Of a DNA stretch of 64,000 bases, positions 9,115 to 17,197 are shown piece by piece. Source of the DNA: Glycomyces lechevalierae (GTDB lineage Bacteria; Actinomycetota; Actinomycetes; Mycobacteriales; Micromonosporaceae); assembly GCF_027622945.1 (NCBI RefSeq), contig NZ_JAPZVQ010000001.1, positions 411,183-475,182 of the forward strand, written 5' to 3'. Under the pieces are notes generated by a model that ran no database searches, had not been told where the DNA came from, and saw only the letters and a program-made list of their open reading frames with translations. Each line of letters begins with the position of its first letter. The stretch's first letter is position 1. The position numbers and the translations under genes were made by a program.

Positions 9115-9819
9115 ATGCGACGCAGATCGCTCCTCACCGCGGCACTGGCCGCACCCCTCGCCACCGCCGGCGCCGTCGGCGCCCTCCAGTCCCCTGCACA
9201 GGCCGCCACCTGGTACACCGAAGACGACTGGGGCAAGTGGACCGACGGCGCGTACACCGTCAACAACCACGTCTGGGGCAGCGGCGCCGGCTTCCAGTCC
9301 GCCTGGGCGAACTCCTACTCCAACTGGGGCGTCTATGCCGACCACCCCAACACCGGCGGCGTCAAGTCCTACCCCCACGTCGCCTACCAGCTCGGCCGCG
9401 ACGTGTGGAACATGGGCAACGTCTCCAGCAACGCCAACGTCACCGTCCCCAGCGGCAACAACCTGGCCTACTGCACCACCTACGACGTGTGGGGCAACGA
9501 TCACGACTACGAGATCATGATCTGGACGCAGTACTACGGCGCCGTGGGCCCGATCGGCTCCTACGTCACCGACGTCAACCTCGGCAGCCAGAACTGGGCG
9601 TTCTACCAGGGCAGCAACGGATCGAACGCCGTCTACAGCTTCCTGGCCCGCTCGCAGTCGACCAACTCCTGGGTCGACATCACCGCGCACGCCCAGTGGC
9701 TGGTCGCCCAGGGCCGCATGCCCCGCGTCACCATCGGCGAGATCGCGTTCGGCTTCGAGATCACCTCGTCGGCCGGAGGCTACAACTTCACCACCAACAG
9801 CTACTCGGTCTGGTCGTAG
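9115..9819 (+). CDS. Secreted GH12 endo-glucanase
   Basis: The 234-residue protein has a signal peptide (MRRRSLLTAALAAPLATAGA, ending near SPAQAA) and a single GH12 beta-jelly-roll. The two catalytic carboxylates are in their family contexts: E133 in DYEIMIWTQY (nucleophile) and E215 in GEIAFGFEI (acid/base). GH12 enzymes hydrolyse beta-1,4 links in cellulose, mixed-linkage glucan or xyloglucan, and the exact substrate cannot be read from this sequence. The start at 9115 gives a clean signal peptide; the upstream in-frame start at 9070 overlaps the palindrome. It is monocistronic and ends at a strong hairpin. Confidence 0.9.
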   Translation: MRRRSLLTAALAAPLATAGAVGALQSPAQAATWYTEDDWGKWTDGAYTVNNHVWGSGAGFQSAWANSYSNWGVYADHPNTGGVKSYPHVAYQLGRDVWNMGNVSSNANVTVPSGNNLAYCTTYDVWGNDHDYEIMIWTQYYGAVGPIGSYVTDVNLGSQNWAFYQGSNGSNAVYSFLARSQSTNSWVDITAHAQWLVAQGRMPRVTIGEIAFGFEITSSAGGYNFTTNSYSVWS

Positions 9820-9828
9820 CGAGCGGAA

Positions 9829-9862
9829 GGACCGCCGGGCCCCGCACCGGGCCCGGCGGTCC
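9829..9862 (+). terminator. Terminator of GH12 gene
   Basis: A perfect 14-bp inverted repeat (GGACCGCCGGGCCC / GGGCCCGGCGGTCC, 6-base loop) starts nine bases after the GH12 stop and is followed by TTCG. Confidence 0.8.
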
Positions 9863-9876
9863 TTCGTCCATAGGCG

Positions 9877-10014
9877 ATGCATACGGGGGCAGAGGACGAG
9901 GCCGCGATCGAAGCGGCCGCGGCCCAAGGGATCCGGACCCGCGACGTCGGCGGGAAGGCGACCCCGGACGAGGTCACCGCGGCGGTGATCGCGAGCCTCC
10001 CGGCCCTGTCTTGA
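9877..10014 (+). pseudogene. C-terminal remnant of an isopropylmalate/tartrate-type dehydrogenase
   Basis: Read from an ATG at 9877, 45 codons give MHTGAEDEAAIEAAAAQGI and then RTRDVGGKATPDEVTAAVI before a TGA at 10012. The segment RTRDVGGKATPDEVTAAVI matches the end of beta-decarboxylating dehydrogenases (IMDH, tartrate or D-malate type), in which RTxDLGGxATTxEVxxAV is the usual tail. The catalytic body is absent, and upstream is the GH12 terminator, so this looks like the stump left by a deletion. The last codons also form the left arm of the shared terminator with the permease. A tiny functional gene is possible but unlikely. Confidence 0.6.
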
Positions 10015-10037
10015 CCCGATCGGGCCGGGAGGCTCGC
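9991..10037. terminator. Bidirectional terminator at the end of the permease operon
   Basis: A perfect 15-bp inverted repeat (GCGAGCCTCCCGGCC / GGCCGGGAGGCTCGC) encloses a 17-base loop that contains the TGA of the dehydrogenase remnant. It lies seven bases beyond the permease stop, so it serves transcripts from either side. Confidence 0.7.
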
Positions 10038-10043
10038 GCCTGA

Positions 10044-11474
10044 TCAGCCCGACGGGATGAGCACGTACAGACCCGCCGTGATCAGGAACCCGAGGAGGCC
10101 GAGCGCCGTGGTCAGCGGCGTCCAGACCCTGAGGCCGTCCTTGACCGAGAGCCCGAGATAGCGGGTCACGATCCAGAATCCCGAGTCGTTCACGTGGCTG
10201 AGGCCCAAGGCGCCGTAGCCGATCGCGAGCGCGACGAGCGCGAGGTGCACGGCGTCGAGGCCGAGCGCCTGCACGGCCGGGAGCATGAGCCCGGCGGCGG
10301 TCGTGATCGCCACCGTCGCCGAGCCCTGCGCGGCGCGCAGGATCAGCGAGATGAGGAAGACCGCGAGCAGGACCGGGATCCCGGCGTCCGCGAGGCTCTC
10401 GGCGACCGCCGCGCCGATGCCGGATTCGGTGAGCACCTTGCCGAAACCGCCGCCGGCACCGGTCACCAGGATGATGACGGCCGCCGCGGGCAGCGCGGAC
10501 TCCATGACCTCGCCGAGCTTCGCGGCGGACCAGCCGCGGCGCACGCCGAGGGCGAACATCGCGGCGCCGATGGCGACGGCCAGCGCGAAGATCGGCTGGC
10601 CGATCATCGAGAGGAGGCCGTTCCAGAAGGTGCCTTCGGCGAACTCGGGGGCGATGGTGGTGCCGACCATGATGAGCGCCAGCGGGAGCACGATGATCCC
10701 GATGATGGTCCCGGCGCCGGGGGCCTTCTCGCCGTCGCCGAGGGTGCCGTTCTTGGGGCCGTCGTCTTGGCCGAAGCCGTCGAACATGGCCTTGGTGGCG
10801 GCGATCATCGAGTACTCGCGGCGGTTGAAGAGCTTGCCGAGGAAGTACGCGGCGATCGCGAGCGGGACCGAGACGGCGAGCGAGAGGATCGTGATCCAGC
10901 CGACGTCGGCGCCGAGGACGGCCGCGCCGCCGACGATGCCCGGGTGCGGCGGCACGGCCACGTGCACGGCGAGCATGACGCCGGCGACGGGCAGCCCGAA
11001 CTTGATCGGGTTGAGCCCGGCGGCCTTGGAGAAGGCGTAGATGATCGGGATCAGGATGATGAACCCGGCGTCGAAGAACACGGGGATGGCGAGGATCGCG
11101 GCGGCCGCGGTGAGCGCGACGCCGACCCGCTTGGGGCCCAGCCAGCTCGTGAACTTCCCGGCGAGCGCGTCGGCGCCGCCGGAGATCTCGATGATCTTTC
11201 CGAGCATCGAGCCGAGGGCGACGAGGACGGCGACGGATCCGAGGGTGCCGCCGACGCCGGCGATGATCGCCTGGATGACGCCGAGTTTCTCGGGTTCGTC
11301 GCCTTGCGCCGGGATCGTGGTGAGCGGGAGGCCCGCGCCGATGCCGACGGCGATCGAGGTGATGATGAGGGCGTAGAACGCCTGCATCTTGCATTTGATG
11401 ACGAGTACGAGCAGGAGCACGACGCCCGCGAGTCCGACGAGGATGAGGGCGGGGAGCGGCAGTGTGAATCCCAT
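10044..11474 (-). CDS. GntP-family permease for sugar acids
   Basis: This 476-residue integral membrane protein has about 12-14 hydrophobic segments and GntP-family features: GSMLGKIIEISGGADALA near residue 90, IPVFFDAGFIILIPI near 130, and HPGIVGGAAVLGADVG near 180. GntP proteins are proton symporters for gluconate and related aldonates. It is the last gene of an operon with an LtnD-like dehydrogenase (two-base gap) and an OtnK-type kinase, so its probable cargo is a four-carbon acid sugar such as threonate or erythronate. The start ATG at 11474 follows the upstream stop almost directly, and its ribosome site lies inside the upstream gene. Confidence 0.87.
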   Translation of the reverse strand: MGFTLPLPALILVGLAGVVLLLVLVIKCKMQAFYALIITSIAVGIGAGLPLTTIPAQGDEPEKLGVIQAIIAGVGGTLGSVAVLVALGSMLGKIIEISGGADALAGKFTSWLGPKRVGVALTAAAAILAIPVFFDAGFIILIPIIYAFSKAAGLNPIKFGLPVAGVMLAVHVAVPPHPGIVGGAAVLGADVGWITILSLAVSVPLAIAAYFLGKLFNRREYSMIAATKAMFDGFGQDDGPKNGTLGDGEKAPGAGTIIGIIVLPLALIMVGTTIAPEFAEGTFWNGLLSMIGQPIFALAVAIGAAMFALGVRRGWSAAKLGEVMESALPAAAVIILVTGAGGGFGKVLTESGIGAAVAESLADAGIPVLLAVFLISLILRAAQGSATVAITTAAGLMLPAVQALGLDAVHLALVALAIGYGALGLSHVNDSGFWIVTRYLGLSVKDGLRVWTPLTTALGLLGFLITAGLYVLIPSG

Positions 11475-11476
11475 GG

Positions 11477-12424
11477 TTACTGCTCCTTGGCGCGGAGCTG
11501 CGGAGCGACGACGCGGATGACCGCGGAGTCGTCGAGGGCGCCGAGGCCTTGGGCTTCGCCGAGGAGGAACAGCTGCTCAGCGGCGGCCGCGACGGGCGCG
11601 GCGAGGTGCGCGTTGCGGGCGGCCTTGCCGACGATGCCGAGGTCCTTGACGAAGATGTCGAGGCGGCTGAGGACTTCGGCGCCGCCTTCGTCGTAGGCCT
11701 GGAGCGCGCGGGGGCCGCGGTTGCCGAGCATGAACGAGTTCGCGGCTCCGGCGGTGAGCGCTCCGAGGGTACGTTCGCGGTCGAGCCCGAGGGCGTCGGC
11801 GAGGGCGAGCGCTTCGGCGGCTGCGGCGATGTGGACGCCGCACAGGAGCTGGTTGACGGTCTTGAGCGCCTGGCCGTCCCCGGGGCGGTCGCCCACGATG
11901 GACAGTGTGGAGGACAGCTGTGTGAGGACCGGCTTGACCTTCTCGACGGCGGCGGGTGCGGCGCCGACGACGATGAGGAGGTCGCCTTCGCGGGCGCGCA
12001 CGGGCCCGCCGGAGAGCGGGGCGTCGACGAGGTGGACGTCCTGCTCGGCGAGGCGTTCGGCGGTCTCGGCGATACCGTCGGTGCCGACGGTGCTGGTGAG
12101 GACGACGACGGCGCCGGGTTCGAGGTGGACGGCGATGCCGGTGTCGTTCAGGGCGCTGTCGTTGAGGGCGCTGTCGTTGAGGCCGTTGCCGGAGCCGTAG
12201 AGGAGGGTGTCGAGCTGCTCGCCGGTGCGGACGGCGACGAGCACGGTCCCGGCGCCGGTCACGGCCTCGGCGGCCGTGACGGCGGGCGCGACCCCTTGGT
12301 CGGCGGCGAGCGCGAGGCGTTCGGCCGCGATGTCGAAGCCGCGGACTTCGAAGCGCTCGGCCAGGCGCGCGGCCATGGGCAGGCCCATCGCGCCGAGGCC
12401 GATGACAGCGACGTTGCTGTTCAT
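11477..12424 (-). CDS. NAD-dependent L-threonate dehydrogenase-like protein (3-hydroxyisobutyrate dehydrogenase family)
   Basis: The 315-residue protein has an N-terminal Rossmann domain (VAVIGLGAMGLPMA), the substrate loop DAPLSGGPVRAREG near residue 140 and the ALKTVNQLLCGVH helix whose lysine is the family's catalytic residue. In four-carbon acid clusters the LtnD member oxidises threonate or erythronate to the 2-keto acid, which is then phosphorylated by OtnK. Neighbours (kinase upstream, GntP downstream, FCD regulator) support that role. Oddity: between residues about 79 and 93 there is a three-fold LNDSA-type repeat encoded by tandem 15-bp units, extending a surface loop of the Rossmann domain. 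The start ATG at 12424 is preceded by GGAACAAC. Confidence 0.84.
   Translation of the reverse strand: MNSNVAVIGLGAMGLPMAARLAERFEVRGFDIAAERLALAADQGVAPAVTAAEAVTGAGTVLVAVRTGEQLDTLLYGSGNGLNDSALNDSALNDTGIAVHLEPGAVVVLTSTVGTDGIAETAERLAEQDVHLVDAPLSGGPVRAREGDLLIVVGAAPAAVEKVKPVLTQLSSTLSIVGDRPGDGQALKTVNQLLCGVHIAAAAEALALADALGLDRERTLGALTAGAANSFMLGNRGPRALQAYDEGGAEVLSRLDIFVKDLGIVGKAARNAHLAAPVAAAAEQLFLLGEAQGLGALDDSAVIRVVAPQLRAKEQ
12143..12187 (-). repeat. Three tandem 15-bp units inside the dehydrogenase gene
   Basis: Forward-strand units GTCGTTCAGGGCGCT, GTCGTTGAGGGCGCT and GTCGTTGAGGCCGTT lie head to tail at 12143-12157, 12158-12172 and 12173-12187. The unit length keeps the reading frame and encodes the NDSAL repeat. 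It is a typical slippage-prone minisatellite. Confidence 0.85.
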
Positions 12425-12453
12425 TGTTGTTCCAATCGATCGGGGACGGTTGG

Positions 12454-13881
12454 TCAGTCGTGCAGGCTCGGCTCGGAAGCCTCGCCGAGCACGTCGACCA
12501 CTTGCGCGAGGGAGTCGGTGGACCCGACGTTCCCCGCGAAGACGATGTAGGGGATGCCGCGCGCCGGGCCGTCCTCGGGCTGCCACAGGGAGACGATGCC
12601 CGGGAGCATGGGGCCGATGACGCGGGCGCGCCGGATGCGGAGCGCTTCGGAGGCGGTGTCGCTGGAGGTGATGCCGCCCTTGGCGATCACGAAGCGGGGC
12701 GGGGCGAGTTCGAGGACGCGGGCGACGAGTTCGACGACGCCGCTGGAGACCTGGCGGGCGATGGCGAGGCTTTCGTCGCCGTCGCGGCCGGTCACGAGTT
12801 CGCGGGTGGTGTGGACGATGACGGTGCCGTCCGCGAGGGCCGCGGCGACGGCGGCGGCCTGGGCCGCGAGGTGGGCGTCGCGGCGGTCGTCGATCAGCTG
12901 CCGCACGTCGAGTTCGATCGTGGCGGTGCCGGGCCTGGCTTCGCGGAGTGCGGCGAGTTGCGCGGTCGTGAGCGGCACGTGGCTGCCGACGACGACGAGG
13001 CCGCCGCGTTCGTTGGCGAAGTCGATGCGGTCCTTGGTGACCGGGGCGGCGATGTCCTGTCCGATGTGGGCGCGCACGTAGGGCGGGCCGACGCGCAGGA
13101 GGGCCTGGACGCCTTCGCGTTCGAGGCGGTGGAGGGCGAGGGCGACGATGCGCATGTCGGTCTCGTCCAGGACGTCGACGGCGACGACGGTGCCTTTGCC
13201 AAGGGCGCGAAGGAAATCAGTGACGGCGGCGGCGCCGCGGCGGATGATCGACACGGTCAGCGCGGCGACCTCGCTCGCGGGGATCGTGCCGCCGGTCTTC
13301 TCCTCGACCCAGCCGCGCAGGTCGGAGGAGGTGAAGCCGAAGGTGGCGTCCTGCGCGAACGGGGTCACGCCGACGGGGGTGGCCTCGCCGTCGACGACCC
13401 AGTAGTGGACCGAGTCGAGGGTGATGCGCCCGGCGTCGGGGAAGGCGGGGATTAGGAGGGTGAGCGCGGGGCGGGTGCCGCCGTGGGCGGCGATGGCCTC
13501 GGCGAGGACGTCGGTCTCCAGCGGGAAGTGCCCGCGGAGGGTCGAGTCGGAGCGGGAGACGAAGGTGAGGCGCTTGCCCGCGCGCTCGGCGGCGGCCAGC
13601 GCGGCGGCGGCGACCTCGCGGTTGCGCTGCGCGGCGGTGTCGGGGTCGAGGGAGCGGGTGTTGGTGAGGACGTAGACGGCCGCGGCGCCGGTGGCAAGAG
13701 CCCAGTCGAGGTCGGCGGGTTCCCAGCGGGTGAGGACCGGGAGGCCGGCGACGGACTGGGTGCCGGTGGGGTCGTCGTCGAGGACCACGAGGACGGAGGC
13801 GTGATCGTAGGCGGCGCGCACGTCGGCGGCGGTGGCCGCGGCGGGTGCCGGCACGGAGGCGAGCAGCGTCTCGACGTCCAC
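12454..13881 (-). CDS. Four-carbon acid sugar kinase (OtnK/DtnK type, DUF1537)
   Basis: The 475-residue protein has the two-domain plan of the four-carbon acid sugar kinases. The N-terminal domain has VLVVLDDDPTGTQSV and the SRSDSTLRGHFPLE substrate motif, and the C-terminal nucleotide domain has FVIAKGGITSSDTA. These enzymes phosphorylate 2-keto-tetronates or tetronates made from threonate or erythronate. It is the first gene of the kinase-dehydrogenase-permease operon. The aldolase (OtnC) and isomerase (OtnI) that normally finish the pathway are not in the window. The start is the ATG at 13881, with AAGGAG a few bases upstream. Confidence 0.86.
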   Translation of the reverse strand: MDVETLLASVPAPAAATAADVRAAYDHASVLVVLDDDPTGTQSVAGLPVLTRWEPADLDWALATGAAAVYVLTNTRSLDPDTAAQRNREVAAAALAAAERAGKRLTFVSRSDSTLRGHFPLETDVLAEAIAAHGGTRPALTLLIPAFPDAGRITLDSVHYWVVDGEATPVGVTPFAQDATFGFTSSDLRGWVEEKTGGTIPASEVAALTVSIIRRGAAAVTDFLRALGKGTVVAVDVLDETDMRIVALALHRLEREGVQALLRVGPPYVRAHIGQDIAAPVTKDRIDFANERGGLVVVGSHVPLTTAQLAALREARPGTATIELDVRQLIDDRRDAHLAAQAAAVAAALADGTVIVHTTRELVTGRDGDESLAIARQVSSGVVELVARVLELAPPRFVIAKGGITSSDTASEALRIRRARVIGPMLPGIVSLWQPEDGPARGIPYIVFAGNVGSTDSLAQVVDVLGEASEPSLHD

Positions 13882-13909
13882 GTGAACTCCTTCGTTCGCT
13901 CTCGGAAAC

Positions 13910-13942
13910 CCGAGGTATCAGATATCAGATATCCTGCCTCGG
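13910..13942. promoter_or_regulatory. Candidate GntR operator upstream of the kinase operon
   Basis: CCGAGG (13910-13915) and CCTCGG (13937-13942) form inverted arms around a tandem ATCAGAT-type repeat (TATCAGATATCAGATATC). The site lies 29-61 bp before the kinase start, where a repressor would block the promoter. The adjacent FCD/GntR gene is the obvious candidate regulator. Confidence 0.5.
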
Positions 13943-13983
13943 AAATTCGCGATCGTCAAATCGCGGTGTTCGGGAGCGGGCCG

Positions 13984-14688
13984 CTAACGGCGGGAGTGCA
14001 CGTATTCCAGCAGGTCACCGCGGGTCTGGTCCATGTGGCTGGCCATGGCGTCCCGGGCGGCGAGGCGGTCGCCGGAGGCCAGCGCGGCCACGATCGCGGT
14101 GTGCTCGGCGATGGCGTGCTCGCGGATCTCGGACACCGCGCTGGTCTCGCTGCGGGTCTCGGCGAGCATCGCGGTGAGCGGCAGGAGGGCCGCCACGAGG
14201 ATGCGGTTGTCGGCGGCGCGGAGGATCACGTCGTGGAACTCGAGGTCGGCGGCCACGAACGCGGCCACGTCGGTCTTCGCGTGGGCGGTCTTCATGCGCT
14301 CGATCAGGTCGCGCATCGCGTCGAGGTCGGTTTCGGTGCGGCGCTCGGCGGCGAGCTGGGCGGCGCCGGTCTCGATCATCATGCGCACTTCGAGCAGTTC
14401 GAGCGAGGACCGTTTCCGCTCCCCCGCGCTCCGGGCGTGCCGCACGACGGCCTCGAGGCCGGTCCACTGCGCGACGGGTGCGACCCGGTGGCGGCGGCCG
14501 GGCACCTGGACGATGACGCCCTGCGCCTGCAGCAGCCGCACGGCCTCGCGCAGGGTGAGCCGCGAGACGTGGAGCTCCTCGGCGAGCACCCCCTCTGGCG
14601 GCAGCGGTTCGCCGGGCCGCAGCTTGCCGTCGATGATGGCGTCGAGGACCTGTTCGACCACTTCTTGCGTCCGTGACGCTCGCGCCAT
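13984..14688 (-). CDS. FCD-domain GntR (FadR subfamily) regulator
   Basis: The 234-residue protein has an N-terminal winged helix (PLPPEGVLAEELHVSRLTLREA) and a C-terminal all-helical FCD domain with its metal-binding acid/histidine pattern (DLEFHDVIL, the AEHTAIVAAL helix and the SHMDQT histidine). FCD regulators sense small carboxylic acids, often sugar acids. It lies upstream of and parallel to the OtnK-type kinase operon, separated by about 100 bp with a dyad that may be its operator. It is probably the local repressor, released by a tetronate-like ligand. Confidence 0.85.
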   Translation of the reverse strand: MARASRTQEVVEQVLDAIIDGKLRPGEPLPPEGVLAEELHVSRLTLREAVRLLQAQGVIVQVPGRRHRVAPVAQWTGLEAVVRHARSAGERKRSSLELLEVRMMIETGAAQLAAERRTETDLDAMRDLIERMKTAHAKTDVAAFVAADLEFHDVILRAADNRILVAALLPLTAMLAETRSETSAVSEIREHAIAEHTAIVAALASGDRLAARDAMASHMDQTRGDLLEYVHSRR

Positions 14689-14782
14689 CGGCCCTCCTCC
14701 GGGTAAATGCCGACAGCGTAAGCCAATTCGGGATCCAGTGGGGAACGAGGTCGCGGTTTTGAGGAGTGCGCCCGCACCGGTC

Positions 14783-15430
14783 TCAGGCCGAGACCTGCCC
14801 GGTCGACCAGGCCCACGCGGCGATCTCGACCCGGTTGCGCACGCCGAGGCGCCGCTGCACGTTCGCGAGGTGGTTCTTGACGGTGCCCGCGCTGATGAAC
14901 AGCTCCTCCGCGATCTCGGCGTTGGTGCGCCCGCGGGCGACGAGGCGCACGAGCTCGAGCTCCCGCTCGCTCAGCGCCTCCCCCGTCCCGGTCGGGGCCT
15001 GGGGCGGGATCATCTTGCGCAGCAGCTTGACCGTGATCTGCGGGCTGATCAGGGTCTCGCCGGAGACGGCCGCGCGGATCGCCTCGATGACGAGGTTCGG
15101 GCCTGAGCGCTTGAGGAGGTAGCCGCACGCGCCGTCGCGCAGGGCGGGGTACACGTACTCGTCGAGGTCGAACGTGGTCACGACGACCACCTTCAGCGGG
15201 TCGGCGGCCGCCGGCCCGGCGAGGCGGCGGGTCAGTTCGAGGCCGTCCATCACGGGCATGCGGATGTCGGCGAGGACCACGTCCGGGCGCAGCAGCTCTG
15301 CCTGCGCGAGGGCGCTCTTGCCGTCGGCGGCCTCGGCGACCACGCGCATGTCGGGCTGCGCGTCGATCACCATGCGGAAGGCCTCGCGGATGCCCTCCTG
15401 GTCGTCGGCGACGAGGACCCGGATGGTCAC
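14783..15430 (-). CDS. NarL/LuxR-family response regulator
   Basis: The 215-residue protein has an N-terminal receiver with paired acids ADDQ, the phosphoacceptor D in VVLADIRMPVMDG, the switch VVVTTFDLDEYV and the lysine in GYLLKRS. The C-terminal LuxR helix-turn-helix is clear (LSERELELVRLVARGRTNAE). It starts at a GTG (15430) overlapping the stop of the histidine kinase by four bases, so the two are translated together and work as a pair. Targets are not evident from the sequence. Confidence 0.9.
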   Translation of the reverse strand: MTIRVLVADDQEGIREAFRMVIDAQPDMRVVAEAADGKSALAQAELLRPDVVLADIRMPVMDGLELTRRLAGPAAADPLKVVVVTTFDLDEYVYPALRDGACGYLLKRSGPNLVIEAIRAAVSGETLISPQITVKLLRKMIPPQAPTGTGEALSERELELVRLVARGRTNAEIAEELFISAGTVKNHLANVQRRLGVRNRVEIAAWAWSTGQVSA

Positions 15431-16602
15431 GGCGACGCTCCTTCGATCTGATTGTCGTGCAACGGCAGTCGCAGCGTGATGCGCCAGCCTTCGGGTTCGC
15501 GGGGGCCGGCCTCGAAGTGCCCGCCGAGGCTTTCGGCCCGCTCGGCCATCCCGGCGAGGCCGAGGCCCGAGGAGTCGCGGGAGGAAGGCTTCGGAGCGCC
15601 TCGGCCGTCGTCCTCGATGCGCAGGAGCAGCGATCCGTCCACTTCGGTGAGTTCGATCGACACCGTTGCGGCCGTGGGCGCATGGCGGCGCACGTTCGTG
15701 AGCGCTTCGGTCACCGCCCGGTGCGCGACCGCACCGGTCTCGCGCGGCACCGCTGCGGCGCAACGCAGGTCGAGCACGGCCCGCGGACCGCCGCCCTCGT
15801 TGAACCGCTCCACGAGCGCCGCGAGGTCGTCCACGCCGCCCACGGGAGTGCGGGCCGCCTCCCCGGGGTCGCGCAGGAGCGCGAGTGTCCGGTCCATCGA
15901 GCCGAGGGCGCGCACTCCGGCGGTCTCGATGCGCTCCAGCAGCTTCGCGAGCTCCGGCCGGTCCGCACCGAACACGATACGGCCCGCCTGGGCCTGGGCG
16001 ACGATCTCGCTGATGTCGTGCGCGACGAAGTCGTGGAGGTCGTTCGCCAGGTCCAGGCGCTGCTCGCGCCGGGCGTCCTGGACCGCGCGGCGACGTCCGG
16101 ACGCGAGCCGACGCAGATACGCCGCAACGAATGCCGCACCCGCAGCGGGGAGCAGCCAGGCCCCGCTCACCGCGGCGACGCCGATCGGCGAGCCCTCCAG
16201 TGCGAACCGCTGCCACACCAGGGCGGTCGCGAGCGCGGGAGCGAACGCGGCGAACGTGCCGGCCGTCCGCTCCGACCAGCGCACCGTCACGTAGACCAAG
16301 AGCGTCAGCGCCGCCGACTCGACGAGCATCCAGACCCCGGTCGCCCCAACGGGTTCGGGCTGACCGCCCGGGAACTCGAACCGCACGAGCACCGTGGAGG
16401 CGAGCGACCCGGCCGCCGCGAGCAGTGCGACGGCGGGCACGAAGCGGCGCAGCACCGGCCACCAGCAGGCGAGCGCCACGAGCAGCAGGCAGGCGGTGCC
16501 CACCCCGATGGCTTGGGCCGCAGGCGAAGGACGCAGCCACAGCAGCCCGTACCCGAGCGCGAGCGCACCGAGCACCGCCACGGGGACGCGCACGCTGTTC
16601 AT
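15427..16602 (-). CDS. Sensor histidine kinase (HisKA_3 type)
   Basis: The 391-residue protein has five or six N-terminal membrane helices (residues about 5-170) with no large external domain. This is followed by the HisKA_3 dimerisation motif (LANDLHDFVAHDISEIV, phospho-accepting H near 193) and an HATPase_c domain with EALTNVRRHAPTA and DDGRGAP. This plan is common for actinobacterial kinases sensing membrane or envelope conditions. It overlaps its response regulator by four bases. Confidence 0.88.
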   Translation of the reverse strand: MNSVRVPVAVLGALALGYGLLWLRPSPAAQAIGVGTACLLLVALACWWPVLRRFVPAVALLAAAGSLASTVLVRFEFPGGQPEPVGATGVWMLVESAALTLLVYVTVRWSERTAGTFAAFAPALATALVWQRFALEGSPIGVAAVSGAWLLPAAGAAFVAAYLRRLASGRRRAVQDARREQRLDLANDLHDFVAHDISEIVAQAQAGRIVFGADRPELAKLLERIETAGVRALGSMDRTLALLRDPGEAARTPVGGVDDLAALVERFNEGGGPRAVLDLRCAAAVPRETGAVAHRAVTEALTNVRRHAPTAATVSIELTEVDGSLLLRIEDDGRGAPKPSSRDSSGLGLAGMAERAESLGGHFEAGPREPEGWRITLRLPLHDNQIEGASP

Positions 16603-16652
16603 GAACGAAAGCCTATGCGCCGCCCGCGGCGGAGTCGCTCACGCCGGGTGCC

Positions 16653-17027
16653 TCAGTGGAGGCAGAGACAGAAGGGGTGCCCGGCCGGGTCGGCGTAGAC
16701 GCGCCAGTTCGCCCCCGGGCGCAACTGGTCGGTGCGCTCCAGCACGGTCGCGCCGAGCTCCAGCACCCGCTGCTCGTCCGCCTCCAGATCGTCCACGTCG
16801 AAGTCCAGGTGCACCTGCTGCGGCGAACGCTGCCCGGGCCACTCCGGCGGCCGGTAGTCCTCCACCCGCTGGAAGGCCAGCGGCGTCCCCTCGAACCCCT
16901 TCACCTCCACCCACTCCAGGTCGTCCGGGTCCGTCTCGACCTTCCCGCCGAGCAGTGCCGCGTAGAACTCGGCGAGCCGTACCGGGTCCGGGCAGTCCAA
17001 CGCGACCGCCTGCAACCTGCGAATCAT
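16653..17027 (-). CDS. VOC-family (glyoxalase-like) protein
   Basis: A 124-residue protein with the paired beta-alpha-beta-beta-beta units of the vicinal oxygen chelate fold: LQAVALDCPDPVRLAEFYAALLGG at the start and QVHLDFDVDDLEADEQRVLELGA in the second half, ending YADPAGHPFCLC. Single-domain proteins of this type are often dioxygenase-like or antibiotic-binding proteins of unknown substrate. The start at 17027 (MIRRLQAVAL) is preferred because AGGAGCACCGGAG precedes it. A start at 17057 would add ten uncharacteristic residues. Confidence 0.75.
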   Translation of the reverse strand: MIRRLQAVALDCPDPVRLAEFYAALLGGKVETDPDDLEWVEVKGFEGTPLAFQRVEDYRPPEWPGQRSPQQVHLDFDVDDLEADEQRVLELGATVLERTDQLRPGANWRVYADPAGHPFCLCLH

Positions 17028-17197
17028 CTCCGGTGCTCCTCCCTCTCGGTCCGTCATGTCCGCCGCCCATTATTCCGCGCAGCGGGCCGCCTCCGTGCGG
17101 CCGATAGGCCATTCGGCACATTCGCGCCCGCGGATCCCGCGGGAAAGGCCGATTCGGCACATGGGCGCGGCGCCGCCCCGCCCCGACGATTGAGGGC

